From positions 186,001 through 250,000 of the forward strand of contig NZ_JAHCST010000010.1 of the NCBI RefSeq assembly GCF_018476525.1: 64,000 bases of DNA. Direction: 5' to 3'. Each line of letters begins with the position of its first letter. Within the stretch, counting starts at the first letter, position 1. Positions 36,901-44,879 of the stretch are shown one piece after another. Source of the stretch: Acrocarpospora catenulata. Lineage in GTDB: Bacteria; Actinomycetota; Actinomycetes; Streptosporangiales; Streptosporangiaceae. Below the pieces are notes generated by a model. The model was not told where the DNA came from, did no database searches, and worked only from the letters and a program-made list of their open reading frames with translations. The position numbers and the translations under genes are program-made.

Positions 36901-36983
36901 GCGCGGTAGTGGGCTACCACGGTGGCGTCTTGCGAGACGGGTTGCCAGGAGGCTGTGCGGATGAACTCGTAACTGACGGGCAC
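33972..36983 (-). CDS. pPIWI-RE family protein (prokaryotic PIWI, R-E type)
   Basis: 1003 residues. GTG 36983 follows GAGGA. The protein has the family's N-terminal X region, a MID-like middle and an RNase H-fold PIWI module from about 560 to 940. The family is named for a conserved Arg and Glu in the PIWI domain; R754 in GQNARSHWTW and E877 in PGLVEIAVLG fit these positions. The ALPLPLHLAGLGQEYV end of the domain is also typical. A 60-residue acidic tail follows. Known pPIWI-RE proteins occur with a DinG-type helicase and a REase-fold protein and are predicted to target R-loops or invading DNA using nucleic-acid guides. All three partners are here, nine bases upstream and coupled. Assignment is by pattern, not by search. 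Confidence 0.82.
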   Translation of the reverse strand: MPVSYEFIRTASWQPVSQDATVVAHYRALRFPEAWREAILALCNLGRPDGAEPYRTVPTYRFEQVIQAFAPDLLVLPRPSEHWLYVPEEVADPLPGPVLRSLVDRWLGDLRPEPEHRAFLKDVRAELSTSPPVWERVEAELLRCPTTLGGGTAAPFEHQFPLSPDWLARRVLALGPYEHAAGRLHFRAVPRGPRDKGAELVSQPLPFPSGTRTWWYSVVLNITLHTVPFDPLPRFHLHFGIRRWATRVSSTTGKVRLPYRRKATVVLRPRVPYLPGAPLSERYALARMERRWDREKEEWTTDWVNGGPASILRGISLAETLPGADEILSSPEEWLEQGLRAGIVYSTAMGGHEVKAGLMSHQRSKLTEWAEQALPAELRATPALVRTRRSKSSKPLNAPPASVKKEDKPEESARRAAERRAGAAYAVSCLTPDADPETLPTLEARLLWQTRELREAGVSQLVEHLGLKGDGGAFTEAQYEAARPGDPVVLEWQCAELTVRLRCIKLTAGLGEGLSLPPKGTRRTSSAISAAVHDRRTNARSWLAQDITDKAPTLAVVELDRRADFETGDHDPKFALRLGFADAGAITQFATVPKKDGRYDSLKNLDHRVSMAWDDGLRQLGIRVHPTHSLGDKIPAGLRYAAVWLVRKNRTARNRWAAYVPIAVLVTPQDFGSGIARVQGWDPEANKWIPYPALLLKLTRLAEVSVADADNGGRGSYYRDMNEQRRNTEEWLQKMLRSLRGTPTLLLAHGQNARSHWTWLQDGRVEADRIRDGHALARRLHPDLRLVRVRTGRDRETAQWWGLNPKEEANGLPSHLWVPESGGVSRVFYSTTPKPAQFKTSAIEADKLAPRPRRAGERKGETTIDTNIPGWNPGLVEIAVLGCHKNDGDDPESLALAVHQLRQPPDYPQALALPLPLHLAGLGQEYVLPTLAEEVEDEATAVADLHSIDASVVSAGDGDPDPAMAAGLFTEQDPEEDHESTRVDGLPEPTPPMPHDYGRIPNR

Positions 36984-36992
36984 GGGTAGTCC

Positions 36993-39900
36993 TCAGCGGT
37001 GGTGTTCGAGATTGGACAGAGCGTTGTACAGCGGCTTGTAGAGCAGCTGGGCAAGGGCCGGGTCCGCCGGGTCCGGGAAGCTCGCCGGGTCGGCTCCGGT
37101 AGCGAAGTAGGGGACGAGGATGGAGCGGAGGGCGGCCAGGAGGCCGTCTTCGAGGGGAGCAGGTCCTGCGGAGCCGGGGGACAGCGCGCGGGCCAGCCGC
37201 GGGGCGAAGCTGGCGTCGACGAAGACGACCCGGGCAGGCACCCCGCCCCGGACGAGTCGGCCGATGACCTGCCACATGGTGACCAGCTGATCCCAGGCGA
37301 AGGCGTGCTTCTCCCAGGGTGACAGCCGTGAGTAGACGTAGCGCCGGGATAGTAGGCGGCGCCACTCCTGCCGTGCCTCGTGGCGGAAGTCGAGCCCAGC
37401 CCGGTCGAGTCCGGTGGCCTTGGCGACGAGTTCGCTGAACGTGGCCGGACCCTCGCGGTTGTCGGGCCGCTTCTGGTCGCGGACGAAGCGGCAGACCCAG
37501 TCGTTCACAGCGAAGATCGCCAGTGTCAGGTCATCGGGACGAGGATGCGGCCGGGCCAGGAACAGGGCGGTGCCAAAAGCCGCGTTGCGTTCGATATTGA
37601 GGATGTTGTGCCCGCGCTCGACTGCCAGTAACGGCGCCACCAGCAGTTCGGCATCTGGGTCCTCGGCGAACATGGCGAGGTCACCCCGCCGCAACGTAAC
37701 GGCGTGCTCCGCGCCCGCCGCATCCGTGCCGCGTACGGAATGGTCGAGATCGGCGTCGTCGGCGGCCAGCACGCGCACCCTGCCCCGCCAGCGGTCCAGA
37801 CCGTGCAAGGTGTCGGCGACGGTGTTCGCCTCCTTGTAGCTGCCGACGAGCAGGATCGCCCGGCGCCGGTTGTCGTCCCTGACGAGGGCAAGCTCCTCCT
37901 CCAACGGGCTCGCGCCGCCGCCTCGTCCAGGGCTGCCCAAGCGCATGGCGAGAGCTCTGGCGGCTGCGGGCCTGACCCTGGGGTCGGTGCCGGAGAGCCT
38001 CATCGGAGCCCCGTCGGCGTCGTAGAGAAAGCGTGTGGCGAACCGTGACTTCCCAACCGCATTGAGCGAACGTTCCGACGGCATGAGTACGGCGGCCACC
38101 GATGCCAAGACGTGAGCCCGAGTAGACGCTCCGGACCAGCTGGTACCCGACATCAGCACTACATGCGGGCCCGGCCGTCCCTGGCCCGGGTCCGCGCCCA
38201 GTTCGTGGAGGGAGAGCAGCAACTCCCGGCCCACGCCAGCGCACCGGAAGAAGCGCAGGGTGCCGCTGTTGTTGCCGTCCTCGTCGCGCTCCCGCTCATC
38301 GGGCAGGTACTGGAAGCCAAGGACGTTGCCCATCGGCGCCTCGGGAATGAGCGGTGCGTAGTCGAGCGGCGGCCGCCGGGCCAGTTCGTTACCGGTGGAG
38401 TCCAGCCGCAGGGCCGCCTCCACCTGAGGCCAGAGGAATGTCAGGCGTTCCAGCCGCTGGTGGAGAGCCGACAGCACGAGCAGGAACTCGAGCCGCCGGC
38501 AGGTCAGGTCACGCCAGCGGTCGTCCTTGGCGGAGGCGGGCGTGCCCTCGATCAGCTTGTCCAGCAAAGCCCTGACTCGAGCACGGGTACGTGCGGTGTG
38601 GAGGGTGTGTAGAAGGTCTCGCGTGGTGTCGACCAAGTCATCGGTCATCGTGTCGTACGGGCCTGAGTCGCCCAGCGGATCGTCGCGGAAGGTGTCCAGG
38701 AGTTCCCTGAGCCTTGAACGCAGGGAGTCCAGGGACGTCGAACTTTCGTCAACCTCTGGGGGATCGCCGTCGTACGGCTCGTACAGTTGCCGCTCGTCGG
38801 GCACGCCTTCGGCGCCCAAGTGCTGTTCGTCGAACCAGTCCCCGAGCAGTTTCTCTTGCAGAGTCCACGGGCTGAAGTATTCGATGTCCGCCCAGTCGCG
38901 CAGCTCCTCTTCCGCGATCAGCAGCCGGTAGAGCCGGTCGGTGGCGGCGGAGACGACGGTCAGTGCCGAGTTCCACCGCTCGATCTCCTGGTCCGTAAGG
39001 GGTAGTCGGCCCCGTCTGGAGAGCTCCTCGATCTTGTGGGTGTGCAATTGGTCGAGCCAGGATTCGGGACCCGGGCGGACAAGCGTCGCCGAGGGGGCGA
39101 AGATCTCGTCCAGCTTCATCTGGACCGAATCGGCCTCGTCGACGATGACGATGTCGCTGAGCAGGCAGGCGAGCTCGAGATAGCGCAGCTGCTCCTCGTT
39201 CAGGTGCTGCGGGACGGCGCTTTGGACGAGACTCGCCGGGTTGGCGACCCAGATCAGCCCTTGCACGAGATTGCGCGCCGCGCGGTGGCGCGGACATCTC
39301 GCCCACACCGGGCAGCCGTGCTGGGCGCCCCGGAGCTCATCGGCCGCCCGCTCCTGCGCGGCCTCACCCGGCTGGTACGGCTCGGGAAGGGCGATTTCCG
39401 CACCGCGCTGGACCTTTCGCTTTTCCGGATAGAGAGCGGTGCATGGCGCGTCGGCGTACCGGAGGGGCTGAATCGCCTCCGTGCTCCGTAGCGCATCGAC
39501 CACGCACGCCGTGCTGAGGTCGTCGAAGCCCGTCGCGTCATGGTCGAGGAGATTGTCCAGACCGCGCGAGGCGAGCCGGCGGTGCAGCCGCTGTACGTGG
39601 GTTTCGCGTGTGGTGGGACCCAGGACCGGCACGGCGGGCAGATCCAGATTGCTCAGCAGTTCGCAGAGCCGCAGCTGCTCGGCGACGTCGCCGACGACGA
39701 GGGTGACGCGCAGGTCTCGCCGGGCGGCGTAGACCGCCACGAGCACCATCAGTGTGCTCTTGCCCGCGCCCACCATGCCGACCAGGTGCATGAGCCCGTT
39801 CAGGTGGATGTCGTCGCGTTCGCTGAAGTTCCGGCCGTCGGCGTCGCGAGGCGCGAAGCGTAGCTCGCTGAGCCTGTCCTCCCAGTTACCCGGCCGTTCC

Positions 39901-40565
39901 ACATCCAGCTCGCGTTCTCGCTGATCCATCCAGATGGCGGTGGCGAGCAGCTCGGCACGTTCGATCGTCAGCGGGGCACTCCCACCCGGCCGTCCCTTCG
40001 CCAGGTCGTGACCAGTGGCGGGATCGAAGATCAGCTCCTCGGGGATCGTGACGGAGGTCGGGCGGCGGCGATCCATGAAGCCGCTCCGCCCGGCGGGGGC
40101 GAGGGGAAGCGGCTTACGCGCGTGCTGCGGCAACCGGGCGAGCGCGTCATCGTAGAACGCGATGCGGTCGGATGCGACCGTTGGGGTCAGCGCGAGGACC
40201 GGGCTGTTGTCCTCCGGGACCTCGTAGGCGCGCAACCTCGCCGGCACCTGGCGATACAGCTCCAGCGCCTGGTGCCAGGCACGGCGCCGGCGCAGCGTCC
40301 AGAGCAGGTGACGGGCGGCGATGAGCATCGTGTCGTGCTCAATGGTTCGCACCAGGCCGGCGGCGCGGGCGAAGGGATAGCCGCCGAGCAGAGTGTGGGC
40401 GCCCTCGGCCGGCTCCCTCGGGGCCAGGCGCTGCAAGAGCCGTATGGCGAGTTCGACCTGGCACAGGTGGATCGGCTTCATGCCTTGCAACGCGGCAGGG
40501 AGGCCGTTCCAGACCCGCCCGAGCTCGCGGCTGACCGGGCGGTGCCAGCTCTCGCGGTCACGCAC
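36993..40565 (-). CDS. DinG-type superfamily 2 helicase of the pPIWI-RE system
   Basis: 1190 residues from GTG 40565, seven bases after AAGGGG; this start overlaps the REase stop by eight bases and is better than an in-frame ATG at 40649. An N-terminal family-specific region (about 1-250) precedes Walker A VGMVGAGKSTL (K269). Cysteines in DAPCTA, HGCPVWARCP and nearby suggest the iron-sulphur cluster of the XPD/DinG group. The box IVIVDEAD follows. The C-terminal RecA domain ends with WDQLVTMWQVIGRLVRGGVP, a motif VI-like region. It should unwind DNA or R-loops for the PIWI protein encoded next. Confidence 0.82.
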   Translation of the reverse strand: MRDRESWHRPVSRELGRVWNGLPAALQGMKPIHLCQVELAIRLLQRLAPREPAEGAHTLLGGYPFARAAGLVRTIEHDTMLIAARHLLWTLRRRRAWHQALELYRQVPARLRAYEVPEDNSPVLALTPTVASDRIAFYDDALARLPQHARKPLPLAPAGRSGFMDRRRPTSVTIPEELIFDPATGHDLAKGRPGGSAPLTIERAELLATAIWMDQRERELDVERPGNWEDRLSELRFAPRDADGRNFSERDDIHLNGLMHLVGMVGAGKSTLMVLVAVYAARRDLRVTLVVGDVAEQLRLCELLSNLDLPAVPVLGPTTRETHVQRLHRRLASRGLDNLLDHDATGFDDLSTACVVDALRSTEAIQPLRYADAPCTALYPEKRKVQRGAEIALPEPYQPGEAAQERAADELRGAQHGCPVWARCPRHRAARNLVQGLIWVANPASLVQSAVPQHLNEEQLRYLELACLLSDIVIVDEADSVQMKLDEIFAPSATLVRPGPESWLDQLHTHKIEELSRRGRLPLTDQEIERWNSALTVVSAATDRLYRLLIAEEELRDWADIEYFSPWTLQEKLLGDWFDEQHLGAEGVPDERQLYEPYDGDPPEVDESSTSLDSLRSRLRELLDTFRDDPLGDSGPYDTMTDDLVDTTRDLLHTLHTARTRARVRALLDKLIEGTPASAKDDRWRDLTCRRLEFLLVLSALHQRLERLTFLWPQVEAALRLDSTGNELARRPPLDYAPLIPEAPMGNVLGFQYLPDERERDEDGNNSGTLRFFRCAGVGRELLLSLHELGADPGQGRPGPHVVLMSGTSWSGASTRAHVLASVAAVLMPSERSLNAVGKSRFATRFLYDADGAPMRLSGTDPRVRPAAARALAMRLGSPGRGGGASPLEEELALVRDDNRRRAILLVGSYKEANTVADTLHGLDRWRGRVRVLAADDADLDHSVRGTDAAGAEHAVTLRRGDLAMFAEDPDAELLVAPLLAVERGHNILNIERNAAFGTALFLARPHPRPDDLTLAIFAVNDWVCRFVRDQKRPDNREGPATFSELVAKATGLDRAGLDFRHEARQEWRRLLSRRYVYSRLSPWEKHAFAWDQLVTMWQVIGRLVRGGVPARVVFVDASFAPRLARALSPGSAGPAPLEDGLLAALRSILVPYFATGADPASFPDPADPALAQLLYKPLYNALSNLEHHR

Positions 40566-41706
40566 GTTTATTCCCCTTCTGCTTGCGGATCCGGGCCTTG
40601 ACCCGTCCGACCAGTTCGGTGTCGGTGAGGAGGGGCAGATCGCGGGCATGGGGCGGGCGGTTGCGCTCGTACACCGAGATGTAGTCCTGCCTGGCCGCCA
40701 CCCGATGGTGCGGAACGACCCAGAAGGCCTCGTCGTATTGAGGCTCCTGAGGCACGGAGCGGGCCGAACGGCCGAGGAAGAGCGGGCTCGCCCAGTCCTT
40801 CACGTCGATCGCCCAGCGCTGGCCGCCGGGGAAGGTGACGAGCAGGTCGTAAGAGTCATAGCCGGGCCACATCTGCACGGTCAGCCCCAACACCGACAAA
40901 TCCTGCTCAAGCGCCGCTTCGGCACGTCCCGGACCCGTAACGAACTGCCGTAGCGGCCGTTCGACCTGGTGCACCTCGCCCGTGTCCTCCAAGCGCAGGC
41001 GTCTGCCCAGGGGAGCCGGCCCTTGGCGGCGGCAGCGGTCGCGCTCGCACCACCACTCCCCGTCATGTACGGGGGTGAGCAGCGTGAGACAACGCCCGCA
41101 GCAGACGTATTCACCGTCGTACAGATAACTGTCGGGAACCGGGAGGTAGATGCGGCGGATCAGTTCGTGCACCGGCTCCAGCATCAGGTCGTTGAGGACC
41201 TCGAAGCTTTCCGCTGCGGTCAGGACCGGGCGGTTGACGAGGAGCCCGCGGAAGGCCGTGTAGGCGTCCTCCTCGCCGAACGCCCGGCACAGGCTTAGGG
41301 CCGTGTGGATGATCTCGCGGTCGCGGAAGACCAGCGCACTGTCGCGGGTGCGCTCGGCCCATTCGTGGCACAGCTCGGTCGGTCGCCCGGAGTCCGCGTC
41401 CAGCAGCCGGTCCTCCGGGCCGACCACGTCCGCGGGCAGGTCGACCGGCCAGTCGACGAGCGGGACATCCTTGCACCACGTCACGAGTTCGGGCAGGCTC
41501 GCCGGGGGCGTGGCTTCCTTTAGCAGGCAGGCGAGGACCGTGCGGTCCAGAGCCCGCTGAGCCTCCGGCGGATAGGGCAGGGTGAACGCGTCGAGGCGGG
41601 TCTGCGCGTCGAGTGCGAGCATGGCGCCGGCCAGGGTGCGGACCAGCGGGACTCCCTTGTGGGCGGCCCAGTCCGAAGCGGCGTCAGGCAGCGTGCCGGT
41701 GGTCAT
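40558..41706 (-). CDS. REase-fold protein of the pPIWI-RE system
   Basis: 382 residues from ATG 41706, overlapping the upstream stop (ATGA). The N-terminal half is helical. The middle has a zinc-ribbon-like set CCGRCLTLL and WWCERDRC. The C-terminal domain carries the restriction-endonuclease core: Asp in GYDSYDLLVTF and D-x-K in RWAIDVKDWA. This order is that of the REase component known from pPIWI-RE neighbourhoods. The Lys-rich C-terminus (KARIRKQKGNKRA) may bind nucleic acid. It probably cleaves the target that the PIWI and helicase proteins expose. Confidence 0.8.
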   Translation of the reverse strand: MTTGTLPDAASDWAAHKGVPLVRTLAGAMLALDAQTRLDAFTLPYPPEAQRALDRTVLACLLKEATPPASLPELVTWCKDVPLVDWPVDLPADVVGPEDRLLDADSGRPTELCHEWAERTRDSALVFRDREIIHTALSLCRAFGEEDAYTAFRGLLVNRPVLTAAESFEVLNDLMLEPVHELIRRIYLPVPDSYLYDGEYVCCGRCLTLLTPVHDGEWWCERDRCRRQGPAPLGRRLRLEDTGEVHQVERPLRQFVTGPGRAEAALEQDLSVLGLTVQMWPGYDSYDLLVTFPGGQRWAIDVKDWASPLFLGRSARSVPQEPQYDEAFWVVPHHRVAARQDYISVYERNRPPHARDLPLLTDTELVGRVKARIRKQKGNKRA

Positions 41707-43319
41707 CGGGACTCTCCTGAGACGGCGCACCAGCGGCGGACTTCGCAATCAGCACAATGGTCGCCGGGATTGGGGGAGTACGTCTCATCGTTCGCCCATC
41801 GGGAGGCGAGTCCGGCGACGATGTCACGCGCCTCGTCCCATGTCGCCTGGTCGAACGGGTCGATCTCCTCGCAGGCCGATCCGCTCTCCCGGAGAATCTC
41901 CAGTTCGATCCGCGAGCGGCGCGGATCGCCTGCAGGGACACCGGCAGCCATCAGCAGGACGGCCAGCGCGAGCTGGGGAAATTCGCGAAGTAGGGAGCGG
42001 CCTTCCCAGGTGCGCCGCGATGCGGTCTTCGTCTCACGCCACACCCAGCCGTCCGCGTCGGTATAGAGCAGGTCGGGGTCGGCGATGACGACCACGTCCA
42101 CGACCGGGTCGTAGGCGGCCAAGCGCCACTGGGAGCGGAGGAGTTCGGTCTCCGGCAGCCCGTCGAGCGGGCAGATGGTGTGATGCTTTTTCACCATGCG
42201 GACGGCGGGCCCCAGTTCATCCCCGGTCAACCCCGGCAGCTCGGTTGGCAGCGGAACGTTCCCACAAGGGATTCGGGGATGACTGCTGTGCCGGTCGTTC
42301 AGCCAGGCGTCCACGGCGCGGCCACGACGGATCGCCTCGCTCTCGGCCCGGCCGTCCTTGATCCACAGCGTCCGGGTCAAATGGAATCGCGCCGGACAGG
42401 ACGCGTAGACACGCAGGTCGCTGATGGAGACACTGCGTCGCTTGCGGGGACGGTGGGGAGCGGGCACACCGAGCAGCCCTGGGATGCTGGGAAGCGCGGT
42501 GCAGCCGAGAAGCCCTTCACAGGCGGTGCAGTCCGTGCCCGGGCGCAGCCCCCGGCCGTCGAGGACGGCGGCGTACCGCTTCTTCGCGTGCTCCTCGAAC
42601 CGCCGCACTGCCTCTTCAGCGTCCCAGTCCGCTAGGACGCGGGGTTCGCCGTCGCCGAGGCCGACACCGATGACACGGACTCGCTGCGGCTTGACCGCAT
42701 CGGCTTCGACCTTCCGGTATGGCTCGCCGAACGCCGCCCGTGCCGGGACGCCGGTCGCAGCAATCGCGGCGGCGGCCGCGATCTCTGCCTCTGAGCGGTC
42801 CTTCTTGGCCGAGCCGATGGAGGGAATCCAAATTTCCCGCACCAAACCGTCTTTGGTGGCGTACCGTCGGCCCCAGGCGGTTTGTTCGTATTGCTCGACC
42901 CCCCTCGCGTCAGGCTGACGCAACCGGTTGATACTCACCCACTCGGTCTCCACGGGAACCGTGGGCGGATATCCGGCAGCCTGGTGCCGTGCCCGGGCGG
43001 CGAGGTAGACCGGCACGGCCTCGAGCGCCCACGCCCGGTGCGTGGGATGACAGTTACGGGTGTGCCAGCTGTTCGCCAGCGCGGCCTGCATGGTCCTGCC
43101 ACCGTGCTCGATCGCGTTGAGCATGCTCTCCACCGGTTTGAAGAAGAAGTCCTGCACAGGCTTCCTGCGGGAGCGCTCGGGGGCTTGCGCGAGAAGAGGG
43201 CGTGCCCGTAGCGCGCGCCCTTGGGCGCAGGCGTCTGCCTCATCGCGCAGCAAGGGCAGGCCGATCCTGGCCACGTCGGATCGGCCGGCGAGGCCGGGAG
43301 GCAACGGAAGAGTGCTCAC
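41703..43319 (-). CDS. Cas4/AddB-like PD-(D/E)XK nuclease with predicted Fe-S cluster
   Basis: 538 residues from GTG 43319, five bases after TGGAG; the open frame upstream to 44159 is antisense to the kinase gene and non-coding. Nuclease motifs: SISDLRVYASCPARF (C308), D414-P-D416, E429-T-K431 and QLALAVLLM (Q449). With C308, C522, C525 and C531 make the four-cysteine Fe-S arrangement of Cas4 and AddB nucleases. A further CTACEGLLGC lies near 264-273. It is the first gene of the pPIWI-RE operon and is coupled to the REase gene. A 5' processing or guide-generating nuclease role is inference. Confidence 0.85.
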   Translation of the reverse strand: MSTLPLPPGLAGRSDVARIGLPLLRDEADACAQGRALRARPLLAQAPERSRRKPVQDFFFKPVESMLNAIEHGGRTMQAALANSWHTRNCHPTHRAWALEAVPVYLAARARHQAAGYPPTVPVETEWVSINRLRQPDARGVEQYEQTAWGRRYATKDGLVREIWIPSIGSAKKDRSEAEIAAAAAIAATGVPARAAFGEPYRKVEADAVKPQRVRVIGVGLGDGEPRVLADWDAEEAVRRFEEHAKKRYAAVLDGRGLRPGTDCTACEGLLGCTALPSIPGLLGVPAPHRPRKRRSVSISDLRVYASCPARFHLTRTLWIKDGRAESEAIRRGRAVDAWLNDRHSSHPRIPCGNVPLPTELPGLTGDELGPAVRMVKKHHTICPLDGLPETELLRSQWRLAAYDPVVDVVVIADPDLLYTDADGWVWRETKTASRRTWEGRSLLREFPQLALAVLLMAAGVPAGDPRRSRIELEILRESGSACEEIDPFDQATWDEARDIVAGLASRWANDETYSPNPGDHCADCEVRRWCAVSGESR

Positions 43320-43418
43320 GACTCCAGAGAACCGGAATGTGTGAACTAAGTCAAGCGAGTCTCTGTATTCTGTTGTGGAAACACCAAGGGTGTGATTGCC
43401 ACGCAATGGGGAGACGCA
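43320..43418. promoter_or_regulatory. Divergent promoter region between pPIWI-RE operon and kinase
   Basis: This 99-bp spacer must drive the operon leftward and the kinase rightward. It contains a short palindrome ACACC-AAG-GGTGT at 43381-43393. GGGGAG (43408-43413) is the likely ribosome binding site for the kinase. Confidence 0.45.
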
Positions 43419-44879
43419 GTGCGGCCAGGAGAGGTGCTCTTCGACAGGTTCCGGATCAGCGCCAGTCTGAAGACAGGCGGCATGGCGCGGGTGTGGCTGG
43501 CCGAAGATTCGATCACCGGAGAGCAGGTGGCGGTCAAAGTGCTCGGGCGCGAGGACTGGTTCCCTTCGTACGACGCCGAGGACCGAAGCGTCCGTAGCGA
43601 GGCGCTCAAGCGCTTCGAGCGGGAGCGGCAGCTCCTGGAGAAGTTCCACGGCCCGGGCATCCCCCGCCTGCTGGACTACGGCTTCCACCGAGGTGATCCG
43701 TGCTTGGTCATGGAGCGCATCCAGGGAAAGAACCTGCGGGACTTCCTCTCGTTCCACCGGCCGCCGCTGGTCGCGACTGCCGCGATCGGTGTGCAGATCC
43801 TGGAGATCCTCGACAGGGTCCACAAGGCCGGCGTCGTGCATCGCGACCTGAAGCCGCAGAACGTGTTGCTCGCGGAGAACGGGGCCGTCTACATCATCGA
43901 CTTCGGCATCGCCCTGCCCACCCATCCGCAGGCAACCCGCTACACCCGGCACGGTCACACGCCGGGCAGCACCGGTTATATGGCGCCGGAGATCATCCGA
44001 GGGGTCAAGAACCCGACCCCCGCTGCCGACATCTACGGCTTCGGCTGCATGTTGTACGAGTTCGTCACCGCGAAGCAGGTGTTCAGCGAGCTTTCCGACC
44101 GGAGCATTGAGGATCAGCACCGCAACGATCCTCCGCCGCGCCTGGACCCCGAGAAGCACTCCGTGCCCGCCGACCTGGCCGACCTGACCTGGTGGATGCT
44201 TCAGAAGGAGCCCGCGATCAGGCCTGCCCTGGCCGATGGGCTGGAGGTGTTGCGCCGCTACCTTCCCCGGCTTGGCGACCCTGCCCCCTCGCCCCGGCTG
44301 GACCCCGACCCCACCCTGATCTTCAGGGCAGTCCGCGACTCATCGTCTACGCCGGCACCACCGGCGCCCGCACAGCGGAGCCGTCCTTCCGTGCGGCGCC
44401 GCCCCATGCCGAGCCGCCGCGAGTTCGGCGACCTGCTCGACGCCGCCGATCAAGAGATGGAGGAGAAGGGGCCCGGTGCCCAGGCGGAGCGGGTCGCGAC
44501 GCGGCTGAGGGAGGTGACCGAGGCATGGGGGCCGCGCGATCACCTTGTCCTACGGGCCCAGCTGGTTTGCGCGGACCGCGCCCGGCTCGAAGGGGACTGG
44601 CCCGGAGCCGGCGCGCTGTATCGCGCCGTGGAGCGCGTGGCCCGCGACATCGAGGACGTGCAGCTCTTCCTCGAGGCCCGCGTCGGCATCGCCGAGTGTC
44701 GGGTGCCGGAGGAGGACGACACGGCAGCAGCCTTCAGCGCCTGGAAGTCGGTGGTCGACGAGCTGCGCGGCATGCCGCAGCCGTATCCGCGCGTGCTTCG
44801 CCGCTGCCGCGACCTTGCCGCGGAGCTCAGTGAATGGGGCCACCGCGATGAAGTAGAGATGATCCTCAGCTTCTTTTGA
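43419..44879 (+). CDS. Hanks-type Ser/Thr protein kinase next to the pPIWI-RE operon
   Basis: About 486 residues from GTG 43419, which follows GGGGAG; GTG 43392 in frame is an alternative. All catalytic elements are visible: the glycine loop KTGGMARVW, VAVKVLG, HRDLKPQNVLL, the DFG motif and YMAPEI. A proline-rich linker follows the kinase domain, then an all-helical C-terminal region of about 150 residues without membrane helices. The kinase is therefore cytosolic, unlike most PASTA kinases. It is divergent from the operon and convergent with the next methyltransferase gene, overlapping it by 14 bases. Kinases of this type occur in Pgl/BREX type 2 and other defence loci; a trigger or switch role here is inference. 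Confidence 0.9.
   Translation: MRPGEVLFDRFRISASLKTGGMARVWLAEDSITGEQVAVKVLGREDWFPSYDAEDRSVRSEALKRFERERQLLEKFHGPGIPRLLDYGFHRGDPCLVMERIQGKNLRDFLSFHRPPLVATAAIGVQILEILDRVHKAGVVHRDLKPQNVLLAENGAVYIIDFGIALPTHPQATRYTRHGHTPGSTGYMAPEIIRGVKNPTPAADIYGFGCMLYEFVTAKQVFSELSDRSIEDQHRNDPPPRLDPEKHSVPADLADLTWWMLQKEPAIRPALADGLEVLRRYLPRLGDPAPSPRLDPDPTLIFRAVRDSSSTPAPPAPAQRSRPSVRRRPMPSRREFGDLLDAADQEMEEKGPGAQAERVATRLREVTEAWGPRDHLVLRAQLVCADRARLEGDWPGAGALYRAVERVARDIEDVQLFLEARVGIAECRVPEEDDTAAAFSAWKSVVDELRGMPQPYPRVLRRCRDLAAELSEWGHRDEVEMILSFF

Noticed and set aside
41703-43319. Cas4 gene of a CRISPR locus
   Set aside because: No regularly spaced repeat array and no cas1/cas2 or effector genes occur in the window; the gene is coupled to pPIWI-RE genes.
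43320-44159. 280-codon 5' extension of the Cas4/AddB-like nuclease frame
   Set aside because: It runs antisense through the kinase gene; GTG 43319 has a ribosome binding site and the motifs begin after it.
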